64,000 nt of DNA from JABDJL01 sp963664065 (GTDB lineage: Bacteria > Pseudomonadota > Gammaproteobacteria > Xanthomonadales > SZUA-36): positions 682,001-746,000 of the forward strand of contig OY760942.1 of assembly GCA_963664065.1 (NCBI GenBank), given 5' to 3'. The number at the start of each line of letters is the position of its first letter. Positions within the stretch are counted from its first letter, which is position 1. Positions 50,809 to 59,345 of this stretch are shown here, one piece after another. Below the pieces are notes generated by a model. It had not been told where the DNA came from and did no database searches. It saw only the letters and a program-made list of their open reading frames with translations. A program made the position numbers and the translations under genes.

Positions 50809-51803
50809 GTCAAGCAAGGCACTTCGAGACACTGGATTATCACACCGCGGGTGAACCGTTGCGGATCCTGCGCGGCGGGGTTCCGGTTATTGCCGGCGAC
50901 ACCATGCTTGAAAAACGCCGCTACATGCAACGGCATCATGACGATATTCGTCAATTGCTGATGCTGGAGCCACGCGGCCACGCGAATATGTATGGCGCGG
51001 TGCTCACTGAACCAGTCTCGGCTGATTCGGATTGCGGTGTGCTGTTTCTGCATAACGAGGGATACGCCACCATGTGCGGCCATGGCATTATTGCCCTGGC
51101 AACAGCCGCTGTTGAACACCAGTTATTCAGTTTCGACGACCCGTCCCGGATCAGAATCGACACGCCTGCAGGCCAGGTTGAAGCCAACGCCAGCATCAAG
51201 GAAGGCAAAGTGGAATCCGTATCATTTTTGAACGTGCCATCATTTGTACAACAGGAATTGACCGTGCCGTTCAAGGGAAAGGACCTGCCGGTAACAATTG
51301 TTTTCAGCGGCGTTTACTACGCATTCGTGGATGCGCAGGATGCCGGTGTCGAACTGGTACCGGAAAATGCCGCCGAACTGGCGGCAGACAGCCGGGCAAT
51401 TAAGCAAGCGGTTTCCCGTGCAGCAACCATCCGGCACCCGTTGGGCGATGAAGACCTGAATTTCCTGTTCGGCGTGATATTTGTCCAACCAGGCGATGCG
51501 CCGGGTCAATCGCGCCAGGTCTGCTTATTTGCCGATGGTGAACTGGACCGCAGCCCGTGCGGCACTGGGGTCAGTGGCCGTGCGGCGATTCAATTCGCCA
51601 GGGTTGGGATGGCTGCTTGTGAGCGTTTGACCATCGAATCCATCATCGGCACCTCGTTCACAGTAGAGTGTGTCGGCGAAACCGAAACAGGCGGTCTGGC
51701 TGCAGTACTCACGAGAGTTACAGGCAGCGCCTACATGACCGGTGAACACAAATTTGTGCTGGATGGGGAAGACCCTTTGAAGCAGGGGTTCTTCATTCGA
51801 TAA
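50805..51803 (+). CDS. Proline racemase superfamily enzyme like trans-3-hydroxyproline dehydratase, but with Cys/Cys pair
   Basis: 332 residues from ATG 50805 (overlapping the previous stop; the GTG at 50796 is not needed). Overall style is that of trans-3-hydroxy-L-proline dehydratase: YHTAGEPLRILRGG, LMLEPRGHANMYGAV and FADGELDRSPxGTGVSGRAA. First catalytic Cys is in ATMCGHGIIA. In characterised dehydratases the second residue is Thr (RSPTGTG); here it is Cys (RSPCGTG), the racemase/epimerase state. Activity could thus be 3-hydroxyproline epimerase-like, a proline racemase, or a dehydratase variant. Its neighbour LhpI would suit the dehydratase. Confidence 0.8.
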   Translation: MSQARHFETLDYHTAGEPLRILRGGVPVIAGDTMLEKRRYMQRHHDDIRQLLMLEPRGHANMYGAVLTEPVSADSDCGVLFLHNEGYATMCGHGIIALATAAVEHQLFSFDDPSRIRIDTPAGQVEANASIKEGKVESVSFLNVPSFVQQELTVPFKGKDLPVTIVFSGVYYAFVDAQDAGVELVPENAAELAADSRAIKQAVSRAATIRHPLGDEDLNFLFGVIFVQPGDAPGQSRQVCLFADGELDRSPCGTGVSGRAAIQFARVGMAACERLTIESIIGTSFTVECVGETETGGLAAVLTRVTGSAYMTGEHKFVLDGEDPLKQGFFIR

Positions 51804-51813
51804 GGAACGAGCC

Positions 51814-53619
51814 ATGAATCGATTGACCGCGTTGTTATGCTTGCTCTTGACCACCACCTCCTTGCATGCCGGGACGGATAGTGAGGCCTTCCGGGAACTG
51901 TACGAAAAGGAATGGGCTTTCCGCCTGCAAGAGTTTCCTGTGCTGGCCAGCAGCGTAGGTGTTCATGACTTCGATGACCGCCTCGCCCATGTCGGCATGC
52001 CTGATCAGCAACGAAGGTATGCTTTCCGGAAAGAAATCCTCGCTACCCTGGATACGCTTTCCTGCGAACGCCTGGATCATGACGACTGTATCAATTACCG
52101 CATTTTCAGACGGCAGATGGACAATGCCATTGCCGACTTTGAAGTTCGTGGATACCTGATCCCTTTCAACAGCCACTGGGGTTTTTACATGGCCTGGTCG
52201 AGGTTGCCGCAGGAAACCGATTTTGTGGTGCTCAAGGATTATCAGAATTACCTTTCCCGCTTGGCAGAAATTCCGTCGGTGATGGACGAGTACATTTCCC
52301 TGATGAGGGAGGGGCTGAAAACCGGGATGACCCAGCCACGTATCATCCTGGATGGCCGCGACAAGCCAATCAAGACCCAATTGGTGGATCGTGTTGAACA
52401 AAGCGGTTTTTTTACACCGTTTATAGACATGCCTGCAACCATTGTCATCGAAGACCAGGCAGACCTGCTGAAGAGGGCCAGCGAGGTGATTGCAAATGGT
52501 GTAATTCCGGCTTACCAGCGTCTGCTGGATTTCTACCATGGTGAATATGTGCCTGGCGCACGTGCAACCACGGGTGCGAGCAGGCTTCCTGGTGGGAAGC
52601 GATTTTACCAGGCGCAAATTGATTACTACGTTACCGTGGATATGTCTCCCGCCGAAATTCACGAGATTGGTGTGAGCGAAGTAAAGAGAATTCGCGCTGA
52701 AATGGAGGCGATCATCGAGGATGTCGCATTCGAAGGCAGCTTTGCAGAATTTCTCGAGTTCCTGCGAACCGATCCGCAATTTTTCGCGAAAACGCCTCAT
52801 GAATTACTGGCAGAGGCTTCTTATTTCGCCAAGAAAGCCGATGGGCGCCTTCCACAATTATTCGGTCACATGCCCAGGCAGCCCTACGGGGTCGCACCGG
52901 TGCCCGATGAACTGGCGCCGTTTTATACCAGTGGGCGTTATATCGGCTCTGCGCTGGATTCTCACCGCGGGGGATATTACTGGGTTAATACTCATGCACT
53001 GGAAAGCCGTACACTTTATACCCTGCCCGCGCTAACCCTGCACGAAGCTGCACCAGGGCACCATACGCAGATCGCGCTGGCCGGCGAGCAGGAGAACCAG
53101 CCGCCTTTCAGGCGTCATGACTATATATCCGCCTATGGAGAAGGCTGGGCACTGTATGCTGAGAAACTGGGTGTCGAAATGGACATTTACGAAACCCCTT
53201 ATCAAGATTTTGGCAGGCTGACCTATGAAATGTGGCGCGCCTGCAGACTGGTGATTGACACGGGCATCCACGTAATGGGCTGGAGCCGCGAGCAGGCCCA
53301 GGAGTACCTGGCCAGCAACACGGCACTGTCCATTCATGAAATCACAACTGAGATCGACCGTTACATTTCCTGGCCCGCCCAGGCGCTGAGCTATAAGCTC
53401 GGCGAATATACAATCTGGGAGCTTCGGCGGGATGCTGAATTCCGATTGGGCTCCGATTTTGATATCCGTGCGTTTCATGATTTTGTATTGTCCCTGGGTT
53501 CGGTTCCGCTGGACATACTGAAGGACGAAGTGGCTTACTGGGTCAGCGAGCAGGTCAGGGATGCAGCAGAGAAAGCCCCTGCGCCGGAGTTGGGGGAAAA
53601 TGAAACACTTGAGCAATAA
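51814..53619 (+). CDS. DUF885 family metallopeptidase, secreted
   Basis: 601 residues from ATG 51814, ten bases after the previous gene, with a signal peptide (LTALLCLLLTTTSLHA). Zinc motif LHEAAPGHHTQIALAG (HExxPGH), second motif YGEGWALYAEKLGVEM, and a long helical C-terminus (LSYKLGEYTIWELRRDAE). It is only distantly like the lipoprotein at 33772. Placed in the hydroxyproline operon it may free amino acids from proline-rich peptides (inference). Confidence 0.88.
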   Translation: MNRLTALLCLLLTTTSLHAGTDSEAFRELYEKEWAFRLQEFPVLASSVGVHDFDDRLAHVGMPDQQRRYAFRKEILATLDTLSCERLDHDDCINYRIFRRQMDNAIADFEVRGYLIPFNSHWGFYMAWSRLPQETDFVVLKDYQNYLSRLAEIPSVMDEYISLMREGLKTGMTQPRIILDGRDKPIKTQLVDRVEQSGFFTPFIDMPATIVIEDQADLLKRASEVIANGVIPAYQRLLDFYHGEYVPGARATTGASRLPGGKRFYQAQIDYYVTVDMSPAEIHEIGVSEVKRIRAEMEAIIEDVAFEGSFAEFLEFLRTDPQFFAKTPHELLAEASYFAKKADGRLPQLFGHMPRQPYGVAPVPDELAPFYTSGRYIGSALDSHRGGYYWVNTHALESRTLYTLPALTLHEAAPGHHTQIALAGEQENQPPFRRHDYISAYGEGWALYAEKLGVEMDIYETPYQDFGRLTYEMWRACRLVIDTGIHVMGWSREQAQEYLASNTALSIHEITTEIDRYISWPAQALSYKLGEYTIWELRRDAEFRLGSDFDIRAFHDFVLSLGSVPLDILKDEVAYWVSEQVRDAAEKAPAPELGENETLEQ

Positions 53620-53642
53620 GCGGGGTTAAGACGGAGAAATTC

Positions 53643-54059
53643 ATGCAATATTCAATCAGGAATTTTTTATGGCTGATTCTCGTAAGCACAATCTTGTCGG
53701 GGGGGTCGGTATTTGCTGCGGAAGTTTATTTCCTCAGCCCTGCAGATGGAGATGTGATCGAAGGCGAAGTGCTGGTGCAATTTGGCTTGAAAGGAATGGG
53801 GGTTACAGCCGCCGGTTATGACGCTCCCAATACCGGTCATCACCATTTATTGATCGATATGCATGAACTGCCTGATTTGCGCTTGCCCTTACCCAGGTCA
53901 GAACAGCTTCGTCACTTTGGCGGCGGCCAGACTGAGGCCGTGATCCAGCTTTCACCCGGCACTCACACCCTTCAGTTGGTACTCGGCAATTATCTGCATA
54001 TCCCTCATGATCCTGCCGTGGTGTCCAATAAAATCACGATCGAGGTAGGTGTGGAGTGA
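53643..54059 (+). CDS. DUF4399 family secreted protein
   Basis: 138 residues from ATG 53643. Signal peptide (FLWLILVSTILSGGSVFA), then VYFLSPADGDVIEGEVLVQF, GLKGMGVTAAG, TGHHHLLIDM, HFGGGQTEAVIQLSPGTHTL and GNYLHIPHDPAVVS. His clusters suggest metal binding, but function is unknown. It follows the DUF885 gene after 23 bases and is probably the last gene of the operon. Its 3' end overlaps the convergent frameshifted kinase gene. Confidence 0.88.
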   Translation: MQYSIRNFLWLILVSTILSGGSVFAAEVYFLSPADGDVIEGEVLVQFGLKGMGVTAAGYDAPNTGHHHLLIDMHELPDLRLPLPRSEQLRHFGGGQTEAVIQLSPGTHTLQLVLGNYLHIPHDPAVVSNKITIEVGVE

Positions 54060-55513
54060 AGTTTCTAGCGATCGATACGGAGACCAAAATGCAAAAATCG
54101 ATGGGGTTTTGTTAGAAGCTTGCCTCTGCTTGGAAATATAGTACCTCGACCAGAGTTTCAAATGGATCTCAATATGCCAGGCCCAAAAGGAATTTTGCTC
54201 CAGCTTTTCCAGGTTATCGAACCATCGCTTGAGCTTTACAATCGGATGAATCGATCTAGCTATCGAAAATGCCTCGTTTAGTCGTTCCCTGGATCCATAT
54301 GTGCTGAACTGCTCGAGAAATCTGAGTTCAATCTTTTTTCGCTCTTCGGATTCCCGGATACTATCCAGGACCGCATTCACTCCGGATTGATCCTGAAGTG
54401 AGGAATCTTCGAACAAATTCAGCACACAGAAAAACGGATGGGTGATGACAGACTCTTGCCAGTCGAAGAACATAAACACGTTTTTTTAGCAACGATATTG
54501 GCCGCCCGAAAATCCAGGTTGCCGAGTGTCTCGGGAATCGAAAATTTTGCCAGGGACGGGCACAAAGCGCCCCATTCATTAACGATGTTTACCAGTAACT
54601 CGATTTCACTTTTCTCAAGTGCGCCAATCCCCGATTCCAGGGGGCCGGTTCGATCTGAGAAATTTTGCGAAAAGGTCTCAATCTGCTCAAGTCCATAATC
54701 CATGCAGCCCAGTTGCTTCCATTGAGAAACTGATCGGCTGCTTTCCAGCAGTAGAGAAGCGAATGTCCGGGATGCATCTGCATACGCGGACTTTGGAAGG
54801 GGCTTGTATCCAAGCGTCCGGTAATCCTGCATCAACATCCAGTTTCTTAAAGGGTCAACCTTTATCGGCGGAATAATATGTTCGGGCCACCGTTTTGCCA
54901 GAACTTCGGTTAAAACGACCTCCGATGGCTGCTCTCCAAGCGATGCTTTGAAAAACACATTTCCGGTACTTGTGGGGATCGAGAGCACACATCCAAAGGC
55001 TCCAGCCTTGACCTGCCTGATCTCCCCCAGCCGGTTCATATCACTGCTATCCAACTCGGTCTTTATCCAATCTGAAGCATGCTTGAACCAGCCCGGACGT
55101 TCCCATGGCGGCCTGGCTTCAGGCGCTTCTGCCAGTTTGGCGTCAATGAACCAGCGATCCAGAATTTGATTTGTTTCTGCGCCTAAACCACCGGTTTCCA
55201 GGTGTTTGTCGTAGTCATACCATCTCGCATCAAGACTGAAATTTACGGACTGGGAATGAACCTCGAGTTCGCAAATCAGGAAATCACTGCCCCGTTGAAA
55301 GCGCCGCAAGACTGTTGCTCTCAAGCCGTACCGGCTGAAGATCTGATAACTGATCTCGGCATATGTTTTTTCAGACCAGCTTTTGGAATAAGGAAACCCC
55401 GGTAATACCCACTTTTCCCCTTCCTTCACAATCATGAAAGCAGCGCGATTTGGGTGCGGAATCAGGCAATAGCAGGTACTGGTTGCTTGATCCATGTTTT
55501 CGTCAAACGCCAT
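53952..55513 (-). pseudogene. Degenerate-Nudix/aminoglycoside-phosphotransferase-like fusion, frameshifted
   Basis: The first frame (55513-54419) has an N-terminal domain of Nudix fold style (STCYCLIPHPNRAAFMIVKE, KWVLPGFPYSKS, LETGGLG, WFIDAKL) without a Nudix box, then a kinase-like half with VKAGAFGCVLSIPTSTG, VFFKASLGEQPSEVVL, and GNLDFRAANIVAKK, which replaces the usual HxDxxxxN catalytic loop. The rest continues in another frame (VFMFFDWQESVITHPFF onward, to about 53952). The shift lies at an A7 run on the minus strand (54481-54487); eight A would join KKNVFMFFDW. Catalytic Asp in FDW appears only after the join. Function unknown; downstream end overlaps the DUF4399 gene. Confidence 0.7.
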
Positions 55514-55529
55514 GTCTTAAGAACTCCTC

Positions 55530-55960
55530 TCAAGGGTGATCACTGTATTCAGCAGAATCGTCTTTAACAAACCGATAAGCGTCAAGTTCAATCACATTCC
55601 GATCAGGGTCTCGAATGAACACAGCCGACATATTGCCAAACTGAATGAACCGGTTAGTGGAATATCGCAATTCGCCAGGTAAGTCCTGGTCTCATCGAGT
55701 GAACTGACTGTCAGGGCAAAGTGGGTAATACCTGGGTATTTGTCGTCTACGTCCATCAATATATTGTTACCATCGCCAGCTTCTGCAGGACCGAGCAGGT
55801 TGAGTACGACACCACAAGGGTGGCGCAAAATGATCGGATGTCCTTGCTCAAAACCCACATCAGTTTTGAATTGAAAACCTAGCAACTCATAAAACGGAAT
55901 GGAAACAGACTTGTCCCGGATGCGAATGCCGATGTGATTGACTGCTTCGATACTTAACAT
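55530..55960 (-). pseudogene. VOC family protein, frameshifted near the end
   Basis: From ATG 55960 the protein begins EAVNHIGIRIRDKSVSIPFY, ELLGFQFKT and GVVLNLLGPAEAG, then ITHFALTVSSLDETRTYL. After PLTGSF the frame turns to nonsense and stops at 55592, while another frame gives FIQFGNMSAVFIRDPDRNVI then ELDAYRFVKDD and stops at 55530, the expected VOC ending. A one-base indel near 55640 joins them. It follows the damaged Nudix-kinase gene direction-wise, 17 bases upstream of it. Substrate unknown. Confidence 0.7.
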
Positions 55961-56000
55961 GGACTAAAGTCCTCTTATTGAGATAGCTTCCAAATACAGT

Positions 56001-56810
56001 TTACGCCGGGATGTCCCCTGGCAGGGGGAGATTGAAAAAGCGCCTGGCATTTTGAGTGGTTTGGTTTGCCAAGCTGTCAGGGCGTTCATCACGGCAAGCC
56101 GCAATCGTTCCCAGGATCCAGGGCAACCATTGAGGTTCGTTTCGATGAGATTTAACTCTCGGCCGGAGGTTGCGGGGCTTGAGGTAGGGCGCGTCGGTTT
56201 CAATCATAAGACGGTCTGCCGGGATATCGGCCATAAAATCTTTCATATGTGAACCGCGGCGCTCGTCGCAAATCCAGCCGGTTATTCCGATATGGCAGTC
56301 CAAATCCAGGTAGGCACGTAATTCTTCCCGACTGCCGGTAAAGCAATGCACCACTACGTCTGACAATTCGGCCCGTCTTGATTTCAGAATTGTAAGAAAA
56401 TCCTCGTGTGCGTCACGCAAGTGCAAAAACAGGGGAAGCCCGGTGTCCGCGCCGATCTGCAACTGGGCCTCGAAGGCTTTTCGCTGCGCATCGCGCGGTG
56501 AGAAATCTCTAAAGTAATCCAGCCCGGTTTCACCCGCCGCGACCACTTGCTCATGTGTAGCGAGTTCGCGTAAAAGCGTATCGGTTTCATCGTCATAATT
56601 CGAAGCCCGGTGTGGATGAACGCCTGCCGTAGCGAATAACTGTCCGGGGCGGGTCTTGGCAAGCTCAAACGCCATCCGGCTGCCATTGGCACTGGCGCCT
56701 GTTACAAGCATCTGCACTACTCCCGCCTGCCGGGCACGATCAATCACTTCGTGCCGGTCAGAATCGAAGGAGTCATGCGTCAGATTGCAGCCTATATCTA
56801 TGAGATTCAT
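56001..56810 (-). CDS. tatD: TatD family metal-dependent hydrolase/DNase
   Basis: 269 residues from ATG 56810. Motifs: LIDIGCNLTHDSFDSDR, TAGVHPHRASNYD, VAAGETGLDYFRD, LFLHLRDAHEDFL, VVHCFTGSREEL and MIETDAPYLKPRN. TatD is a cytoplasmic 3'-5' exonuclease involved in DNA repair and quality control. Complete and typical. Neighbours on either side are not linked in function. Confidence 0.94.
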   Translation of the reverse strand: MNLIDIGCNLTHDSFDSDRHEVIDRARQAGVVQMLVTGASANGSRMAFELAKTRPGQLFATAGVHPHRASNYDDETDTLLRELATHEQVVAAGETGLDYFRDFSPRDAQRKAFEAQLQIGADTGLPLFLHLRDAHEDFLTILKSRRAELSDVVVHCFTGSREELRAYLDLDCHIGITGWICDERRGSHMKDFMADIPADRLMIETDAPYLKPRNLRPRVKSHRNEPQWLPWILGTIAACRDERPDSLANQTTQNARRFFNLPLPGDIPA

Positions 56811-56959
56811 TTCTTATTTCGAGCCGTTTGGAACGGGTTCATCTTATTCATAGGCGCGCATTGTATCGGTTTTGAACTTGCACTTGGTGAATGCCCCTTA
56901 TATTGCGCCAGGACCGGGTCCCTAGTGCAATATGGGGGCTCAGGCTTCAGAATAGCTGG

Positions 56960-57841
56960 ATGACCTCAGTCGCCCAGTCACCAGAACGGTCAAAATGGAA
57001 CGCTTATTGGCGCTTGATGCGTTTTGACAAGCCCATCGGAATCCTGCTCTTGTTATGGCCAACATTGCTGGCGCTGTGGATTGCAGGCGATGGACAGCCG
57101 GCCTTGAATAACATCATTATTTTTTGTGCTGGCGTGGTTCTGATGCGAGCCGCAGGCTGCATTATGAATGACGTGGCGGACCGGGACCTTGATCCGCATG
57201 TACTGCGCACCCGTTTGCGACCGCTGGCAGCCGGAGAACTGACAGTACGGGAAGCCCTGGCCATGCTCCTGGTTCTGATGATTCTGGCTTTCGGGCTGGT
57301 GTTGCTGACCAATGCTTTAACCATCAAGCTGGCTTTTGTCGGTGCCGCACTGGCTTCCAGCTATCCGTTTTTCAAAAGAGTTACACATTTTCCACAGGTG
57401 GTGCTCGGGCTGGCTTTTGGTTGGGGAATTCCGATGGCATTTGCAGCTGAGACCTACCACGTACCTACGGTGGCATGGTGGTTGTTGGCCACCAATATTG
57501 TCTGGTCAGTGATTTACGATACGCTTTATGCCATGGTGGACCGTGACGATGACATCCGTGTGGGAATCAAGTCCACGGCTATATTGTTCGGGCAGCGTGA
57601 TCTGATGGCCTTGCGAATTCTGAAAGTCATCATGCTGTTGCTGCTTGTCCGTATAGGATTCATGCTCGAATTGGGCTGGCCCTGGTATTTGGGGGTTTTG
57701 ATTTCTGCAATGTTGTTTGTATTACAACAGTCCTGGGTGAGAAATCGCGAGCCGTCTGCGTGCTTCCGGGCTTTCCTGAACAATAACTGGGTGGGGTTTG
57801 CCCTGTTCGCTGGCCTGGTAACTCAGTACTTAAGCGGCTGA
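56960..57841 (+). CDS. ubiA: 4-hydroxybenzoate polyprenyltransferase
   Basis: 293 residues from ATG 56960 (the frame is open to 56891 but the family begins here). First Asp-rich motif CIMNDVADRDLDPHVLRTR, second YDTLYAMVDRDDDIRVGIKS, and about eight membrane helices. It prenylates 4-hydroxybenzoate in ubiquinone synthesis, at the inner membrane. UbiC is not adjacent. The stop is followed by a RimJ-type gene after five bases. Confidence 0.94.
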   Translation: MTSVAQSPERSKWNAYWRLMRFDKPIGILLLLWPTLLALWIAGDGQPALNNIIIFCAGVVLMRAAGCIMNDVADRDLDPHVLRTRLRPLAAGELTVREALAMLLVLMILAFGLVLLTNALTIKLAFVGAALASSYPFFKRVTHFPQVVLGLAFGWGIPMAFAAETYHVPTVAWWLLATNIVWSVIYDTLYAMVDRDDDIRVGIKSTAILFGQRDLMALRILKVIMLLLLVRIGFMLELGWPWYLGVLISAMLFVLQQSWVRNREPSACFRAFLNNNWVGFALFAGLVTQYLSG

Positions 57842-57846
57842 ATCCA

Positions 57847-58368
57847 ATGTCAGAAGCAATACAGGATTATCCACGTACCTGGCTTGAGAAACCCAGGATC
57901 GAGCACGCACGTGAATTCATTGCCGCCATGCGCGAGAGCCGGGGGCTGCATCATCCCTGGTTGACTGCTCCCTGTGACTCCGATTCCTGGCGCCGATACA
58001 TGAAAAGACTGGAACGCCCGAACGAGGCGGGATTCCTGGTTCGCCTGGCAGGCGATAATGCAATTTGCGGCGTAGTCAACCTGAACGTCATTACTTACGA
58101 AGCACTGTGCAGCGCATACCTGAGTTATTACGCAGTGCAGATGTTTGCCGGGAAAGGCTATATGAAAGAGGGCCTGGAGCAGGTGATAGATCACGCGTTT
58201 TCAGAAATGGGCCTGCATCGCCTTGAAGCCAATATCCAGCCGGAAAATGAACGATCCATTCGGCTGGTCGAAAGCCTGGGTTTCGAATGCGAAGGCTACT
58301 CGCCCCGCTACCTCAGGATTAACGGAAAATGGCGTGACCACGAACGTTGGGCCCTGTTGGCCGAATAA
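57847..58368 (+). CDS. RimJ/RimL-type GNAT N-acetyltransferase
   Basis: 173 residues from ATG 57847. GNAT fold: FLVRLAGDNAICGVVNLNVI, AYLSYYAVQMFAGKGYMKEG, LEQVIDHAFSEMGLHRLEA and NERSIRLVESLGFECEGYSP, with the acetyl-CoA loop in GKGYMKEG. Such proteins acetylate N-termini (for example ribosomal proteins) or small amines. Probably co-transcribed with ubiA. Confidence 0.92.
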   Translation: MSEAIQDYPRTWLEKPRIEHAREFIAAMRESRGLHHPWLTAPCDSDSWRRYMKRLERPNEAGFLVRLAGDNAICGVVNLNVITYEALCSAYLSYYAVQMFAGKGYMKEGLEQVIDHAFSEMGLHRLEANIQPENERSIRLVESLGFECEGYSPRYLRINGKWRDHERWALLAE

Positions 58369-58397
58369 AAATTTAATCATCATTCACTGGTACTAAT

Positions 58398-59342
58398 ATG
58401 AATCTTTTCGAACAACTCATCAATCTGCTGGTGGTGGGCGCAATCGTGCTCACCGTGGTGAAAACCTACCTGACAGCCAACAAGGTCTGGAGCAGGAAAC
58501 ACAAGAAAGACGTTTCGGAGGCTGTTTCGGTATCTGCCCAGTTAATCGGCATCTTTACCAGCCTTCCATTCCTGATCAAGTACATGTTTATCGACAGCGA
58601 TTACATGAGTTTTGCCAATATGTCGTTGAAGCTGGCCCTGACCCTGTTCTTCCTGATGATCGGAATCGGGATTTGGGTAAAAGCAGATGGTCACGAGGGC
58701 TTTTGGACCAGGCTCAAACGATCACTGAAAATGGAAAAAGAAGAAAGCCTGGACCTGATCAACGCGCTGATACGCCCAGCAGGTGCACGCGTCATCCTGG
58801 ATATACTGCAAAGGTTGGCGATCATAGACAAGGATCTGGATGAAAGAGAAATGACTTTCATCCAGGGGTTTGCGGATAACTGGGGCATCAAGATCGATTT
58901 CAGAGAGGAATTTGAGGCAGTCGCTGAGCAGCCGACCGAGCAGATGCACATTGAACTGAGGGATAAAATATTTCAATACCTGGCGATTTTACCAGACCGG
59001 GTACAGGCCTCTCAGTTTCTGGACATCATCAACACGCTTGTGAGCGTGGACCAGAAGATTAGTGATGAAGAACAATTCATCCTGAATGAAATCACGGGCA
59101 TGATTGAAAACTACATACACCAGGGTGAGCAAAAAACCACCTTTAGTGTGATTGTTGTACCCCAGGACCGTGACGAGCGGGCCGCCATACGCGTATTGCT
59201 GCCTGATGTCACGCCAAGGGCGGAGTGGGGCGGAAATGTCTATTACGCCGGCATGTATCATTCGCGGCCGTTCGCTCAGATGATCAGCGAGAAGTATCAA
59301 AAACTGAACCTGTTTTCGACTGTCAAAACTGTTACGGCATAG
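58398..59342 (+). CDS. Membrane-anchored TerB-like protein (paralogue B)
   Basis: 314 residues from ATG 58398. Same architecture as 2902-3852: helices at about 8-25, 44-63 and 72-92, the shared LTANKVWSRKH region, DILQRLAIIDKDLDEREMTF, QGFADNW, and FSVIVVPQDRDERAAI with RVLLPDV and YHSRPFAQMI. The shared positions include LNKVW/ANKVW, FADNW, PQxRDxxAAI and LLPDV. Function unknown; a TerB-like domain suggests envelope or metal stress. Confidence 0.82.
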   Translation: MNLFEQLINLLVVGAIVLTVVKTYLTANKVWSRKHKKDVSEAVSVSAQLIGIFTSLPFLIKYMFIDSDYMSFANMSLKLALTLFFLMIGIGIWVKADGHEGFWTRLKRSLKMEKEESLDLINALIRPAGARVILDILQRLAIIDKDLDEREMTFIQGFADNWGIKIDFREEFEAVAEQPTEQMHIELRDKIFQYLAILPDRVQASQFLDIINTLVSVDQKISDEEQFILNEITGMIENYIHQGEQKTTFSVIVVPQDRDERAAIRVLLPDVTPRAEWGGNVYYAGMYHSRPFAQMISEKYQKLNLFSTVKTVTA

Positions 59343-59345
59343 GCA

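Noticed and set aside
51835..52800. 321-residue minus-strand frame in the second DUF885 gene
   Set aside because: Antisense to a family-supported gene, no motifs.
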